From positions 248,001 through 312,000 of the forward strand of contig NC_010528.1 of the NCBI RefSeq assembly GCF_000069785.1: DNA of 64,000 nt, read 5' to 3'. Both the position numbers and the translations under genes were made by a program. This document shows positions 17,614 through 26,585 of the stretch, one piece after another (within the stretch, counting starts at the first letter, position 1; each line of letters opens with the position of its first letter). The stretch comes from Cupriavidus taiwanensis LMG 19424 (lineage in GTDB: Bacteria; Pseudomonadota; Gammaproteobacteria; Burkholderiales; Burkholderiaceae). Under the pieces are notes generated by a model. It saw only the letters and a program-made list of their open reading frames with translations. It did not search any database and had not been told where the DNA came from.

Positions 17614-19386
17614 ATGCCTTTCGCCTTGCACGGCATCCCGGTCTCGCGCGGCGTCGCCATCGGGCGCGCGCACCTGCTTGCGCCCGCGGCGCTGGACGTG
17701 TCGCACTACCTGGTCGATGAAGAGCGGCTCGACGCCGAGGTGGAACGGCTGCGGGCCGCACGCGCCGCGGTGCGCGCCGAGCTGGCCGCGCTCAAGCGCG
17801 ACCTGCCGCGCGACGCGCCCGAAGAGATGGGCGCCTTCCTCGACGTGCACGCGATGATCCTCGACGACGAGGCGCTGGCGCGCGAGCCGGAGGCGCTGAT
17901 CCGGGGCCGGCGCTACAACGCCGAATGGGCGCTGACGACGCGCCTCGAAGAGCTGATGCGCCAGTTCGAAGAGATCGAGGACGAATACCTGCGCGAGCGC
18001 AAGGCCGACATCCAGCAGGTGGTGGAGCGCATCCTGAAGGCGCTGGCCGGTGCCCCGGTGCTGGTGCCCGCGCCGGTGCCCGCGCTGGCCGCCGACGGAG
18101 AGCCCGCGCCCGGCGTGATCGTGGTGGCCCACGATATCGCGCCGGCCGACATGCTGCAGTTCCGCCACACCGTGTTCCATGGCTTCGTTACCGACCTGGG
18201 CGGGCGCACCTCGCATACCGCCATCGTCGCGCGCAGCCTCGACATCCCGGCCGCGGTCGGCGTGCAGAGCGCGAGCGAGCTGATCCGCCAGGATGACTGG
18301 ATCATCATCGATGGCGATGCCGGCCTGGTGATCGTCGATCCCACCGCCATCATCCTCGAGGAATACCGCCACCGGCAGAGCGAGCGCGTGCTGGAGAAAA
18401 AGCGCCTGCAGCGCCTGCGGCATACGCCGGCGGTCACGCTCGATGGGATCGAAATCGAGTTGCTGGCCAATATCGAGATGGCCGAGGACGCCGGCGCCGC
18501 GCTGGCCGCCGGCGCGGTCGGCGTCGGCCTGTTCCGTTCCGAGTTCCTGTTCATGAACCGGCGCGACGAGTTGCCGGGCGAGGAGGAGCAGTTTCAGGCG
18601 TACCGCGGCGCGGTCGACGCCATGCACGGGCTGCCGGTGACCATCCGCACCATCGATATCGGTGCCGACAAGCCGCTCGATGCACGCGGCGACGGCCGCG
18701 CCGACGATTTCGAGACCGCGCTGAACCCGGCGCTGGGCCTGCGCGCGATCCGCTGGTCGCTGTCGGAGCCGGGCATGTTCCTGACCCAGCTGCGCGCGCT
18801 GCTGCGCGCCTCGGCGTTCGGCCCGGTGCGGCTGCTGGTGCCGATGCTGGCGCATGCCAGCGAGATCGACCAGACCCTGGCGCTGATCGCCAAGGCCAAG
18901 CGCCAGCTCGACGAGCGCGGCGAACCGTACGACCCCGGCATGAAGGTCGGGGCCATGATCGAGATTCCCGCGGCCGTGCTGCTGCTGCCGCTATTCCTGC
19001 GCAAGATGGATTTCCTATCCATCGGCACCAATGACCTGATCCAGTACACGCTGGCCATCGACCGCGCCGACAACGCCGTCGCGCACCTGTTCGACCCGCT
19101 GCATCCGGCGGTGCTGCAACTGGTGGCCCGCACCATCCGAGAAGCCAACCGCGCCGGCGTGCCGGTGGCGGTGTGCGGCGAGATGGCGGGCGACCCGTCG
19201 ATGACGCGGCTGCTGCTGGGCATGGGGTTGCGCGAATTCTCCATGCACCCAGCGCAGCTGCTGCGGGTCAAGCAGGAAATCCTGCACGCCGACTGCCAGC
19301 GGCTGGAACCGCTGGTCGACCAGCTGCTGCAGGCCTACGATCCCGAGGAACAGGCCGCGGTGCTGCGCCAGATGGCACGACCCTGA
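17614..19386 (+). CDS. ptsI: PTS enzyme I (phosphoenolpyruvate-protein phosphotransferase)
   Basis: A 590-residue enzyme I. Domains: N-terminal HPr-binding helical part, swivelling His domain with His201 in GGRTSHTAIVARS, then the PEP-binding TIM barrel with GIGLFRSEFLFM-like GVGLFRSEFLFMNR and the catalytic Cys521 in VCGEMAGDP. FLSIGTNDLIQYTLA is the conserved PEP-site segment. It transfers phosphate from phosphoenolpyruvate to HPr. It is followed by a long terminator. Together with EIIA and ptsH it makes a complete phosphorelay but not a transporter. Confidence 0.97.
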   Translation: MPFALHGIPVSRGVAIGRAHLLAPAALDVSHYLVDEERLDAEVERLRAARAAVRAELAALKRDLPRDAPEEMGAFLDVHAMILDDEALAREPEALIRGRRYNAEWALTTRLEELMRQFEEIEDEYLRERKADIQQVVERILKALAGAPVLVPAPVPALAADGEPAPGVIVVAHDIAPADMLQFRHTVFHGFVTDLGGRTSHTAIVARSLDIPAAVGVQSASELIRQDDWIIIDGDAGLVIVDPTAIILEEYRHRQSERVLEKKRLQRLRHTPAVTLDGIEIELLANIEMAEDAGAALAAGAVGVGLFRSEFLFMNRRDELPGEEEQFQAYRGAVDAMHGLPVTIRTIDIGADKPLDARGDGRADDFETALNPALGLRAIRWSLSEPGMFLTQLRALLRASAFGPVRLLVPMLAHASEIDQTLALIAKAKRQLDERGEPYDPGMKVGAMIEIPAAVLLLPLFLRKMDFLSIGTNDLIQYTLAIDRADNAVAHLFDPLHPAVLQLVARTIREANRAGVPVAVCGEMAGDPSMTRLLLGMGLREFSMHPAQLLRVKQEILHADCQRLEPLVDQLLQAYDPEEQAAVLRQMARP

Positions 19387-19410
19387 TGTGATCAGGGTTT
19401 TCCGAGGCAA

Positions 19411-19470
19411 AAGGCGGCTGGCGCGGCACATTCCGACACGGAAAAGTGCCGCGCCAGCCGCCTTCTTTTT
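19411..19470 (+). terminator. Rho-independent terminator after ptsI
   Basis: A perfect 19-bp stem (19411-19429 with 19446-19464), 16-nt loop, then CTTTTT. It closes the PTS unit. Confidence 0.88.
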
Positions 19471-19513
19471 GCGTGCAGTGACGTGTGGCCGACCTGTGGC
19501 GATGTGGCTTAAT

Positions 19514-19532
19514 GGGAATTGTTATCATTATT
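19514..19532 (+). promoter_or_regulatory. Fur box upstream of bfd
   Basis: The 19-mer gggaattgttatcattatt matches the Fur consensus GATAATGATAATCATTATC at 13 of 19 positions, including an unbroken ATCATTAT. It lies 68 bp before the bfd start in a locally AT-rich stretch, so iron-repressed expression is likely. Confidence 0.7.
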
Positions 19533-19599
19533 GATCTCTGATATTCTGACGTTCATTCGCAGGGACATGCCGGTGTCCCGCGCCCCAACGGAGGGACTT

Positions 19600-19905
19600 G
19601 TGTACGTCTGCATCTGCAACCAGATCACCGATCGTGAGATTCACGGTGCCGCGCACCTGGGCGTCGAAACCCTCGACGAACTGGCCGAAACGCTAGGCGT
19701 CGGCACGTGCTGTGGCCGTTGCCGCGAGTGCGCGCAGCAGGTGTTGCAGGAAGGCGTGGCCGCGGTACGCAATGTCACGGTGGCGACCCTCGCCAGCATC
19801 CAGATTGTGGAGATTTCTTCCTGTTCCGCTTCGGGCCCATGTACCATAATGGACACTCGGGACCCGGCAGTCGCGAACGACCAGCGCAAGGCGCTGGTGG
19901 CCTGA
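19600..19905 (+). CDS. bfd: Bacterioferritin-associated ferredoxin
   Basis: A 101-residue [2Fe-2S] protein. GTG at 19600 is chosen because it gives the family N-terminus (M)YVCICNQITDREI and has GGAGGGA four bases before it. Cluster cysteines are the CIC pair at the N-terminus (Cys4, Cys6) and the pair in GVGTCCGRCRECA. In Pseudomonas, Bfd binds bacterioferritin and reduces its iron core for release. The C-terminal 40 residues (IVEISSCSASGPCTIMDTRDP) extend beyond the usual 65-70-residue length. A Fur box is upstream and bfr is downstream. Confidence 0.9.
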   Translation: MYVCICNQITDREIHGAAHLGVETLDELAETLGVGTCCGRCRECAQQVLQEGVAAVRNVTVATLASIQIVEISSCSASGPCTIMDTRDPAVANDQRKALVA

Positions 19906-19907
19906 AC

Positions 19908-19946
19908 GCGCCCATGAACTGAAGCGTCAGTTCACGGCGCGTTTTT
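19908..19946 (+). terminator. Terminator after bfd
   Basis: The stem is made of GCGCC plus TGAACTGA, paired with TCAGTTCA and GGCGC across a 4-nt loop, followed by GTTTTT. It starts 3 bp after the bfd stop. Confidence 0.78.
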
Positions 19947-19969
19947 GCGCATTTCTTTTTTCTGACTGC

Positions 19970-20000
19970 ACGGCGCCATTGGCGCCGTTTCGCATTTTTG
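19970..20000 (+). terminator. Second hairpin with T-rich tail before bfr
   Basis: ACGGCGCC (19970-19977) pairs with GGCGCCGT (19981-19988), then TTCGCATTTTT. It lies only 28 bp before the bfr start, so it is either a second terminator or a leader hairpin that must be read through if bfr shares the bfd promoter. Confidence 0.5.
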
Positions 20001-20027
20001 CGCGGGCCCGATGCACAGGAGCCGCCA

Positions 20028-20507
20028 ATGAAAGGTGACAAGAAGGTCATCCAGCATCTGAACGCCCAGCTCAAGAACGAGCTGACCGCGATCAACCAGT
20101 ATTTCCTCCACGCCCGCATGTACCGCCACTGGGGCCTGAAGAAGCTCGGCGACGTGGAGTACAAGGAATCGATCGGCGAGATGAAGCACGCCGACCGCCT
20201 GATCGACCGCATCCTGATGCTGGACGGCCTGCCCAACCTGCAGGACCTGCACAAGCTGCTGCTCGGCGAAGACACCCCCGAGATGCTCAAGTGCGACCTG
20301 AAGCTGGAACAGACCGCACACACCACCGTCAAGGAAGGCATTGCCTACTGCGAGTCGGTCGGCGATTACGTCAGCCGCGAAATTCTGGTCGATATCCTCA
20401 CCGATACCGAGGAACATATCGAATACCTGGAAACGCAGCTGGACCTGATCGACAAGGTCGGGCTGCAGAACTACCTGCAGTCGCAGATGGAGCCGGGCGA
20501 GCAATAA
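20028..20507 (+). CDS. bfr: Bacterioferritin
   Basis: A 159-residue ferritin-like protein that assembles into a 24-mer storing iron. Di-iron ligands Glu18, Glu51 and His54 and the haem ligand Met52 (GEMKHAD) are at their canonical positions; [12 protein letters not shown] holds the later Glu and His ligands. ATG at 20028 follows AGGAG by seven bases. It is adjacent to its partner bfd, but two hairpins lie between them. The separation suggests different expression of the two, as expected if bfd is iron-repressed and bfr is iron-induced (inference). Confidence 0.96.
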   Translation: MKGDKKVIQHLNAQLKNELTAINQYFLHARMYRHWGLKKLGDVEYKESIGEMKHADRLIDRILMLDGLPNLQDLHKLLLGEDTPEMLKCDLKLEQTAHTTVKEGIAYCESVGDYVSREILVDILTDTEEHIEYLETQLDLIDKVGLQNYLQSQMEPGEQ

Positions 20508-20555
20508 GCCGCCGTCTTCGGCGAGGCCGCTCCGACGGGCGGCCCGCCCCAGCGC

Positions 20556-20575
20556 GCGGCGCCGATCGGCGCCGC
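20556..20575. repeat. Perfect 20-bp palindrome between bfr and selD
   Basis: gcggcgccgatcggcgccgc reads the same on both strands. No T-run follows, so it is not a standard terminator. It could be a protein-binding site or a transcript-end hairpin. Confidence 0.6.
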
Positions 20576-20691
20576 CTCGTTGCTCGCCAGCTTGCAGTAA
20601 CCCTTCTCATTCCAATTCCTTTCTTCATCCAGGCGTCGCCGGCGGGGCCAAGGCTCCTGACCCGCCGGCACGCCGCGCGGAGCCCGCTTCC

Positions 20692-21735
20692 ATGACCAGT
20701 CCCATCCGCCTGACGCAGTACAGCCACGGTGCCGGCTGTGGCTGCAAGATTTCCCCCAAGGTGCTCGACGTGATCCTGGCCGGCAGCGGCGCGCAGCATC
20801 TGGACCCGCGCCTGTGGGTGGGCAATGCCTCGCGCGATGACGCGGCGGTGTACGCGCTGGATGGCGCCGAGGGCCAGCGCGGCGTGGTGTCCACCACCGA
20901 CTTTTTCATGCCCATCGTCGACGATCCGTTCGACTTCGGGCGCATCGCCGCGACCAACGCGATCAGCGACATCTACGCCATGGGCGGCGACCCGCTGATG
21001 GCCATCGCCATCCTGGGCTGGCCGGTGAACGTGCTGCCGCCCGAGGTTGCGCGAGAGGTGGTGGCGGGCGGGCGCCGGGCTTGCGACGACGCAGGCATTC
21101 CGCTGGCGGGCGGACATTCGATCGACGCGCCCGAGCCCATCTTCGGCCTGGCGGTGACCGGCCTGGTCGAGCGCGCGCACATGAAGCGCAACGACACCGC
21201 CACGCCCGGCTGCCGGCTTTACCTGACCAAGCCGCTCGGCATCGGCGTGCTGACCACGGCTGAGAAAAAAGGGCTGCTGCGCGACGATAACCGCCACCTG
21301 GCGCGCGACTGGATGTGCGTGCTCAACAAGCCCGGCAGCGCCTTCGGGCGCTTGCCCGGCGTGCGGGCGATGACCGACGTCACCGGCTTCGGCCTGCTCG
21401 GCCACCTGGTCGAAATGGCCGACGGCAGCGGCCTGACCGCGCGCCTCGACTATGCCGCGGTGCCGGTGCTGGATGACGTGGCCGACTACATCGGCCAGGG
21501 CTGCGTGCCGGGCGGCACCCAGCGCAACTTCGACAGCTACGGCCACCGCATCGCGCCGCTTACCGAGGCGCAACGCGCGTTGCTGTGCGATCCCCAGACC
21601 AGCGGCGGCCTGCTGGTCGCGGTCGAGCCCGCCGGCGAAGCCGGGTTCCTGGCCGAATGCCAGCGCCTGGGACTGGCGCTCGCCCCGATCGGCGAGATGG
21701 TGGCGCGCGCCGCATTGGCTGTAGAGATCCGCTGA
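20692..21735 (+). CDS. selD: Selenide, water dikinase (selenophosphate synthetase)
   Basis: A 347-residue enzyme making selenophosphate from selenide and ATP. The active-site segment [12 protein letters not shown] carries Cys16 and Lys19; this is the Cys form, no in-frame TGA/Sec codon is present. [28 protein letters not shown] is the metal/ATP region. Its stop overlaps the start of mnmH by one base (TGATG), so selenophosphate goes at least to tRNA selenation. selA/selB are not in the window. Confidence 0.95.
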
Positions 21736-22841
21736 TGCGTCCAGATACCTCCGACTTCCGCGAACTGTTTCTCAGTGGCGTCGCCATGCTTGACGTGCGC
21801 GCGCCGCTGGAGTTCGCGCGCGGGGCCTTCCCCGGCGCGGTCAACCTGCCGCTGATGGACGATGCCGAGCGCCACGAGGTTGGCCTGTGCTATGCGCAGA
21901 AGGGCCAGCAGGCGGCGATCGAACTCGGCCACGAGCTCGTATCCGGCCAGCGCAAGGCGGCGCGCATCGCCGCCTGGGCGGAGTTTGCGCGCGCCCATCC
22001 GGACGGCTACCTGTATTGCTTCCGCGGCGGCTTGCGCTCGCAGCTGGTGCAGCAGTGGCTGCGCGACGCGGGCGTCGACTATCCGCGCGTGAGCGGCGGC
22101 TACAAGGCGATGCGCGGCTTCCTGATCGAAACCATCGATACCGCGGCGGCTACGCAGCCCTGGTTCGTGGTCGGCGGGCTCACCGGCAGCGGCAAGACCG
22201 ACGTGCTGGCCGACGTGCCCGCGTCGATCGATTTGGAAGGCCATGCGCGCCACCGCGGCTCCGCCTTCGGCCGCCGCGCGCTGCCGCAGCCGCCGCAGAT
22301 CGACTTCGAGAACGCCCTCGCCATCGACGTGCTGCATCATCTCGACGCAGGCTGGCGCGCGCTGGTGGTGGAAGACGAAGGCCGCTTCATCGGCAGCCGC
22401 GACGTACCGCAGGCGCTGTCGCAACGCATGCAGGCCAGTCCGCTGGTGTGGCTGGAAGCACCGTTCAACGCCCGCGTCGAACGCGTGCTGCGCGACTACG
22501 TGCAGGGACTGGCGGCGGAATTCATCGATACGAAGGGCAGCGCGGAAGGCTTCGCCGCCTACGCCACACGCCTGCGCGAAGCCATGGCCGCGATCGCGCC
22601 AAGGCTGGGCGGCGCACGCTACGGCAAGCTGGCGGCGCTGCTGGACCAGGCGCTGGCGCGCCAGGCCGAATCCGGCGAGGTCGCGTTGCACCGCGGCTGG
22701 ATCGAAGTGCTGCTGCGCGACTACTACGACCCGATGTATGACTACCAGCGCGCCCAGCGCGAGGCGCGCATCGTATTCCGCGGCGACCGCGATGCCGTGA
22801 CGGACTGGCTGCTGGCACACACGGCGCGGCAAGGGGAATAG
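21735..22841 (+). CDS. mnmH: tRNA 2-selenouridine synthase
   Basis: A 368-residue protein (also called SelU/YbbB). The N-terminal rhodanese domain has [28 protein letters not shown] and the catalytic Cys95 in [12 protein letters not shown]. The C-terminal P-loop domain has Walker [13 protein letters not shown], with [13 protein letters not shown] and [10 protein letters not shown] following. It converts 2-thiouridine at tRNA position 34 to 2-selenouridine through a geranylated intermediate, using selenophosphate from SelD. It is translationally coupled to selD. Confidence 0.95.
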
Positions 22842-22848
22842 GGCGGCG

Positions 22849-23871
22849 CTAGACTGCGCCGGGGCGCAGGCGGATGGAGTCGATGATGGCATCCCATAGC
22901 TGCAGCGCCTCATCATCGGACTGGAATGCCGGCTGATATGGTGTCTGCGGACTGTCTACCGGCTGCTCGAGCACGTGCAGGCCAGCCGTCACGTTTTGCT
23001 CGGAAAGGGACTTGTTCTTTCCCTGGGATTCCCAGGCGAATACATAAACACGCTGGCCGTTGCCGGTCGCGGCGGTTGCGTACTCTTCGGCAGGAATAGT
23101 GCCGACATTGCGTTCGCGCTTGCGCAATACCTTGAGGCCGGCCAGCGGACCGAGTACTGCCTTGCTCAGGAAGTTGTCAACGCGTTCAAGCAGACGGTCT
23201 TCTTCGGCGCCAGTGCTGGCGTCAAAGCTGATGAAGGCGTTGGGGTGCTGGGGCAGCGTGATGCCGACCTGCACGCTCTCGGAACGGTAGTCGTTGCCGG
23301 CGATGAATCCCTTGTCGATGCAGAAGCCGGGGCCCGTGGGGATTTCATTATCGGCGCGGGAGCGGATATTGGCGGCGAGCGTGTTCAGGAACGCGACCGC
23401 CATGGCCTGCCTGCTAGCCGAGATGTCTCCGCTGTACTTGAACGCTTGCCATGGGCTGGTAGTTGCCAGATAAGCTTCCTCATACATCAGTATGGTGCGG
23501 CGTGGACTGCTCCAGGAAAGCAAGCTTGTCGAGCCATTGCCATGATCGATACGGCGCACCAGCATGCTTCCGGCTGTGTCATGGGCCATGGACTGCAATG
23601 CGATGGTTCTCTGCTCTACCTTGCCTTGCAGGGATGCCGCGTTCGGCACCGTTAAGCGCTCGATATCGGCTCCCCACAATTTGTAGCTGGCGCGAGCGTT
23701 CGCTTGCGGTGGTAAATCGATCAAGTAGCGACCAAAACAGTGAGTGCTCCAGCCTTCCGTGCTGACGATTAAATGTGTCGCTGTTGTTTGTGCGCCAGCG
23801 ATTGAGGCAGACAATGCAAGCGTGAACACAGCTGCTGCAAGACTGCAGGATCTGGTTCGAGAGCGGACCAT
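22849..23871 (-). CDS. Tli4-family T6SS lipase immunity protein, copy 1
   Basis: A 340-residue exported protein. The ATG at 23871 is chosen for its signal peptide (MVRSRTRSCSLAAAVFTLALSASIAGAQ); the frame is open upstream but overlaps the other copy's stop. The body matches the Tli4 group: CFGRYLIDLPP, FLNTLAANIRSR, PTGPGFCIDKGFIAG. It would act in the periplasm to neutralise the neighbouring lipase when delivered by sister cells. From about EIPTGPG to the end (22849-23350) it is almost identical to copy 2 (about eight differences in some 165 residues), whereas the N-terminal half is only roughly 40 percent alike by eye. It is the last gene of the vgrG unit, 32 bp after copy 2. Confidence 0.8.
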   Translation of the reverse strand: MVRSRTRSCSLAAAVFTLALSASIAGAQTTATHLIVSTEGWSTHCFGRYLIDLPPQANARASYKLWGADIERLTVPNAASLQGKVEQRTIALQSMAHDTAGSMLVRRIDHGNGSTSLLSWSSPRRTILMYEEAYLATTSPWQAFKYSGDISASRQAMAVAFLNTLAANIRSRADNEIPTGPGFCIDKGFIAGNDYRSESVQVGITLPQHPNAFISFDASTGAEEDRLLERVDNFLSKAVLGPLAGLKVLRKRERNVGTIPAEEYATAATGNGQRVYVFAWESQGKNKSLSEQNVTAGLHVLEQPVDSPQTPYQPAFQSDDEALQLWDAIIDSIRLRPGAV

Positions 23872-23903
23872 TGCGACTGGGCGAATTTGTCGCTTAGGGG
23901 GCC

Positions 23904-24920
23904 CTAAGCTGCGCCGGGTCGTAGCCGAATGGAGTCGATGATGGCATCCCATAGCTGCAGCGCCTCGTCATCTGACTGGAATGCCGGCTGATATGGTGTC
24001 TGCGGACTGTCTACCGGCTGCTCGAGCACGCGCAGGCCAGCCGACACATTTTGCTCGGACAAGGACTTGTTTTTTCCTTGGGATTCCCAGGCGAATACAT
24101 AAACACGCTGGCCATTGCCCGTCGCGGCGGTTGCATACTCTTCCGCGGGAATCGCACCGACATTGCGTTCGCGCTTGCGCAATACCTTCAGGCCGGCGAG
24201 CGGACCGAGTATTGCCTTGGTTAGGAAGTTGTCAACGCGTTCGAGCAACCGGTCTTCCTCGGCGCCGGTGCTGGCGTCAAAGCTGATGAAGGCGTTGGGA
24301 TGTTGGGGCAGCGTGATGCCCACCTGCACGCTCTCCGAACGGTAGTCGTTGCCGGCGATAAAGCCTTGGTCGATGCAGAAGCCAGGGCCGGTGGGGATCT
24401 CGGTTTCGGAACGGGAACGGATGTTGTTGGCCAAGGTCTTCGCAAGTCGGAGGGCTATCGCCTCTCTACCAGGGGAGACACCCCCGCCATAATGAAAAAC
24501 GCGCCACGGACTCGCTGCGACAAGGTATGTATCGTCACGCAGCATAGCCTTGCTGTATGGCAATGACCATGACAGTAAGACCTCAGATTCAGTGCCAACC
24601 ATCGTTCTGCCGACAAACATGGAGCCCTGCGTCTCGTGATGTGCGGCCTTCAAGTCCTTTTCCCGCTGGTCGATCATTGACCGAAGCGTGCCTGGGGTCT
24701 GTCCGGGCATCGGTGCGATTTCGTCGCCCCAGATCTTGTAGGTTGCGCTGACTTTCGCCTGTGGGGGAAGCTCAACGAGGTAGCGCCCAAAGCAGTATGT
24801 CTTCCAGCCAAGTTTATCCATCGAAGGGCTCCGTGTCATCGATTGCCCGTAGCTAATGCTTGCAAATGCCAACGTTAGGAAAACAGCAATTACCGTAACG
24901 AACGAGCGGGATGTCTTCAT
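23904..24920 (-). CDS. Tli4-family T6SS lipase immunity protein, copy 2
   Basis: A 338-residue protein with signal peptide MKTSRSFVTVIAVFLTLAFASISYG and the same features as the downstream copy: CFGRYLVELPP, LAKTLANNIRSR, PTGPGFCIDQGFIAG. Its ATG overlaps the stop of the effector gene by four bases (ATGA), the arrangement expected of a cognate effector-immunity pair, so this copy is the more likely direct partner. Base composition is lower in GC than the flanking housekeeping genes, suggesting acquisition by transfer. Confidence 0.82.
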   Translation of the reverse strand: MKTSRSFVTVIAVFLTLAFASISYGQSMTRSPSMDKLGWKTYCFGRYLVELPPQAKVSATYKIWGDEIAPMPGQTPGTLRSMIDQREKDLKAAHHETQGSMFVGRTMVGTESEVLLSWSLPYSKAMLRDDTYLVAASPWRVFHYGGGVSPGREAIALRLAKTLANNIRSRSETEIPTGPGFCIDQGFIAGNDYRSESVQVGITLPQHPNAFISFDASTGAEEDRLLERVDNFLTKAILGPLAGLKVLRKRERNVGAIPAEEYATAATGNGQRVYVFAWESQGKNKSLSEQNVSAGLRVLEQPVDSPQTPYQPAFQSDDEALQLWDAIIDSIRLRPGAA

Positions 24921-26578
24921 TTTTCACTCGAGTGCCAGTCGGCCAATTGGGAAATTTTGGCAATGCCATATAGCGTGGCCCAGCGCGCCCTGGGGTCGTT
25001 GTAGCTACCTTGGTGATCGTAGCCTTTGCGATCAGCGTTCTCGGAACCTGCACCATCCGAACCGTGCCGGAAACTTGCCACGACTCCAGCATCACGTGGG
25101 GCCTCGCCAGAGAACGCGGGTACCGTCCCGTCACCTTGACCGCGTGCCGCCGTTAGGGCGGGGGCGTTATTCGAGGCTCGATAGCTGCCATTGCCATCGT
25201 CGCTCGCCGGAAAAGCAGATGTGGGGAATGCATTTGGATTACCACGCCAGACAATATCCTGCCAGCTATGCATTGGCCTTGAACCATCCGCACCATAGTG
25301 TACGTAAGTTTCAGGATGGTACTGCCCAGCGAGATCACGATGAAACCTAGCGACTTGATCTATCAGTTCTTCGAAGGTGCTGCGCGAGGCGGCTTTTGCA
25401 TATTCGTAGTTGGAGAGGTCCTCCGACAAATTGAGAAACTTCGTGTTCGGCTCCGGCACAAGCCCATACCACGCTGGATTTTTGTAAATCTCATCATAAG
25501 GGTTTCCAGCGCGAGGAAAGGCACAGGGTAAGCCTTCTGTATCCATGACCACCTCGCCAGGTTCGTTCTGCAAAAACAACCAAGCTTGGCCGTCGCGATG
25601 ATCGAACGTTGGGCATAGCTCCAAGGCGCCAGCTGAATTTGCCACGACAGCGGTCACCTCCCCTGCATTGGAGCCCAGAATCAACTGTTCAGGCCCCTCA
25701 TAGCCCGCACGCATGTGATGGTAAATCGCCGGCGCCCCTGTCGCCGGCAATACGCCATGGACCACACCTAGCACCTTCTCATAACCGACAAGATTCGTAA
25801 GCGCGCGCGCCACGAGCCCGCCCATGGAATGCGTAACCAGGATGACCTTGTCGGCTGGTACTGGCGGCTTCTGTTCGCGGTAATGCCTCAGCACCGTGTT
25901 TTCGATGTATTGCCTGACGTCTTCGGCGGACTTTCGGTTGGATTGAAGCCAGTTGTAGCCGGCGCACCAGACATCGAAGTCATAGCGTGCTGCTTTCATG
26001 AGTTCCGGTTCCGTCAAAGGCGGCTGTCCGGTTTCCTCACCATAGTCACCGGGCGGACGCAGGCCTTCAGTCGACCACCATCCTTGCAGCGTGCGGTTGG
26101 CAACGATGCGGCTGGTGCGCGCCTCCAGTAACCCCATGACCGGGTTATAGGAGGTGCGCAGCACGCTGCCCCAGCCTCGCTTGCGCGCGGTTTCCTTTGC
26201 TAGTCCCGATTCCCCGACGTCAATAGAGCCTCCGTCGTCCACAGTCAAATCTTCCGCTTTCAGGATTTGCTGCCGTTGCTTTGGTCCTCGTATGCCCCAT
26301 GTCGCCAAGGCGGCGACGACGCCGAGTATGTCGGCCAGGTTGAGGCTCATATTCGGTGGCCGCCAGACAGCATTGCCTGTCTTTTTGTTCTTCAGGTTGG
26401 TCCCCATGATGCCGGGCAGGAACACGATCGGGATCACTGCGGGCAGCTTGGTCTCGATAACCTTGGTTCGTGTGTCCTCGGTGGGTGTCAGGTGTGTGTC
26501 AAAGACCGGTCGCCCATCGATATCGCGCGTGCGCGATATCACGACTTCTGGATCGGACGAATTGCGCTCGTTTTGCAT
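24917..26578 (-). CDS. T6SS alpha/beta-hydrolase lipase effector (Tle4-like)
   Basis: A 553-residue protein without a signal peptide, with GAGGAGG just before the ATG at 26578. The lipase core is visible: PIVFLPGIMGTNL (oxyanion-hole strand), nucleophile Ser251 in VTHSMGGLVARAL, probable Asp483 in GQGDGTVPAF and probable His522 in GYDHQGSYND. GYNWLQSN and GVLPATGAPAIYHH are also conserved in this group. Its place directly after vgrG (7-bp gap) and before two Tli4-type genes identifies it as a phospholipase/lipase toxin delivered by VgrG. Family Tle4 is inferred mainly from the immunity genes; another Tle class is possible. Confidence 0.83.
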   Translation of the reverse strand: MQNERNSSDPEVVISRTRDIDGRPVFDTHLTPTEDTRTKVIETKLPAVIPIVFLPGIMGTNLKNKKTGNAVWRPPNMSLNLADILGVVAALATWGIRGPKQRQQILKAEDLTVDDGGSIDVGESGLAKETARKRGWGSVLRTSYNPVMGLLEARTSRIVANRTLQGWWSTEGLRPPGDYGEETGQPPLTEPELMKAARYDFDVWCAGYNWLQSNRKSAEDVRQYIENTVLRHYREQKPPVPADKVILVTHSMGGLVARALTNLVGYEKVLGVVHGVLPATGAPAIYHHMRAGYEGPEQLILGSNAGEVTAVVANSAGALELCPTFDHRDGQAWLFLQNEPGEVVMDTEGLPCAFPRAGNPYDEIYKNPAWYGLVPEPNTKFLNLSEDLSNYEYAKAASRSTFEELIDQVARFHRDLAGQYHPETYVHYGADGSRPMHSWQDIVWRGNPNAFPTSAFPASDDGNGSYRASNNAPALTAARGQGDGTVPAFSGEAPRDAGVVASFRHGSDGAGSENADRKGYDHQGSYNDPRARWATLYGIAKISQLADWHSSEK

Positions 26579-26585
26579 TGCCTCC

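Noticed and set aside
20692..20760. Possible selenocysteine in SelD
   Set aside because: The active-site position is a TGC cysteine codon; there is no in-frame TGA or SECIS-like need.
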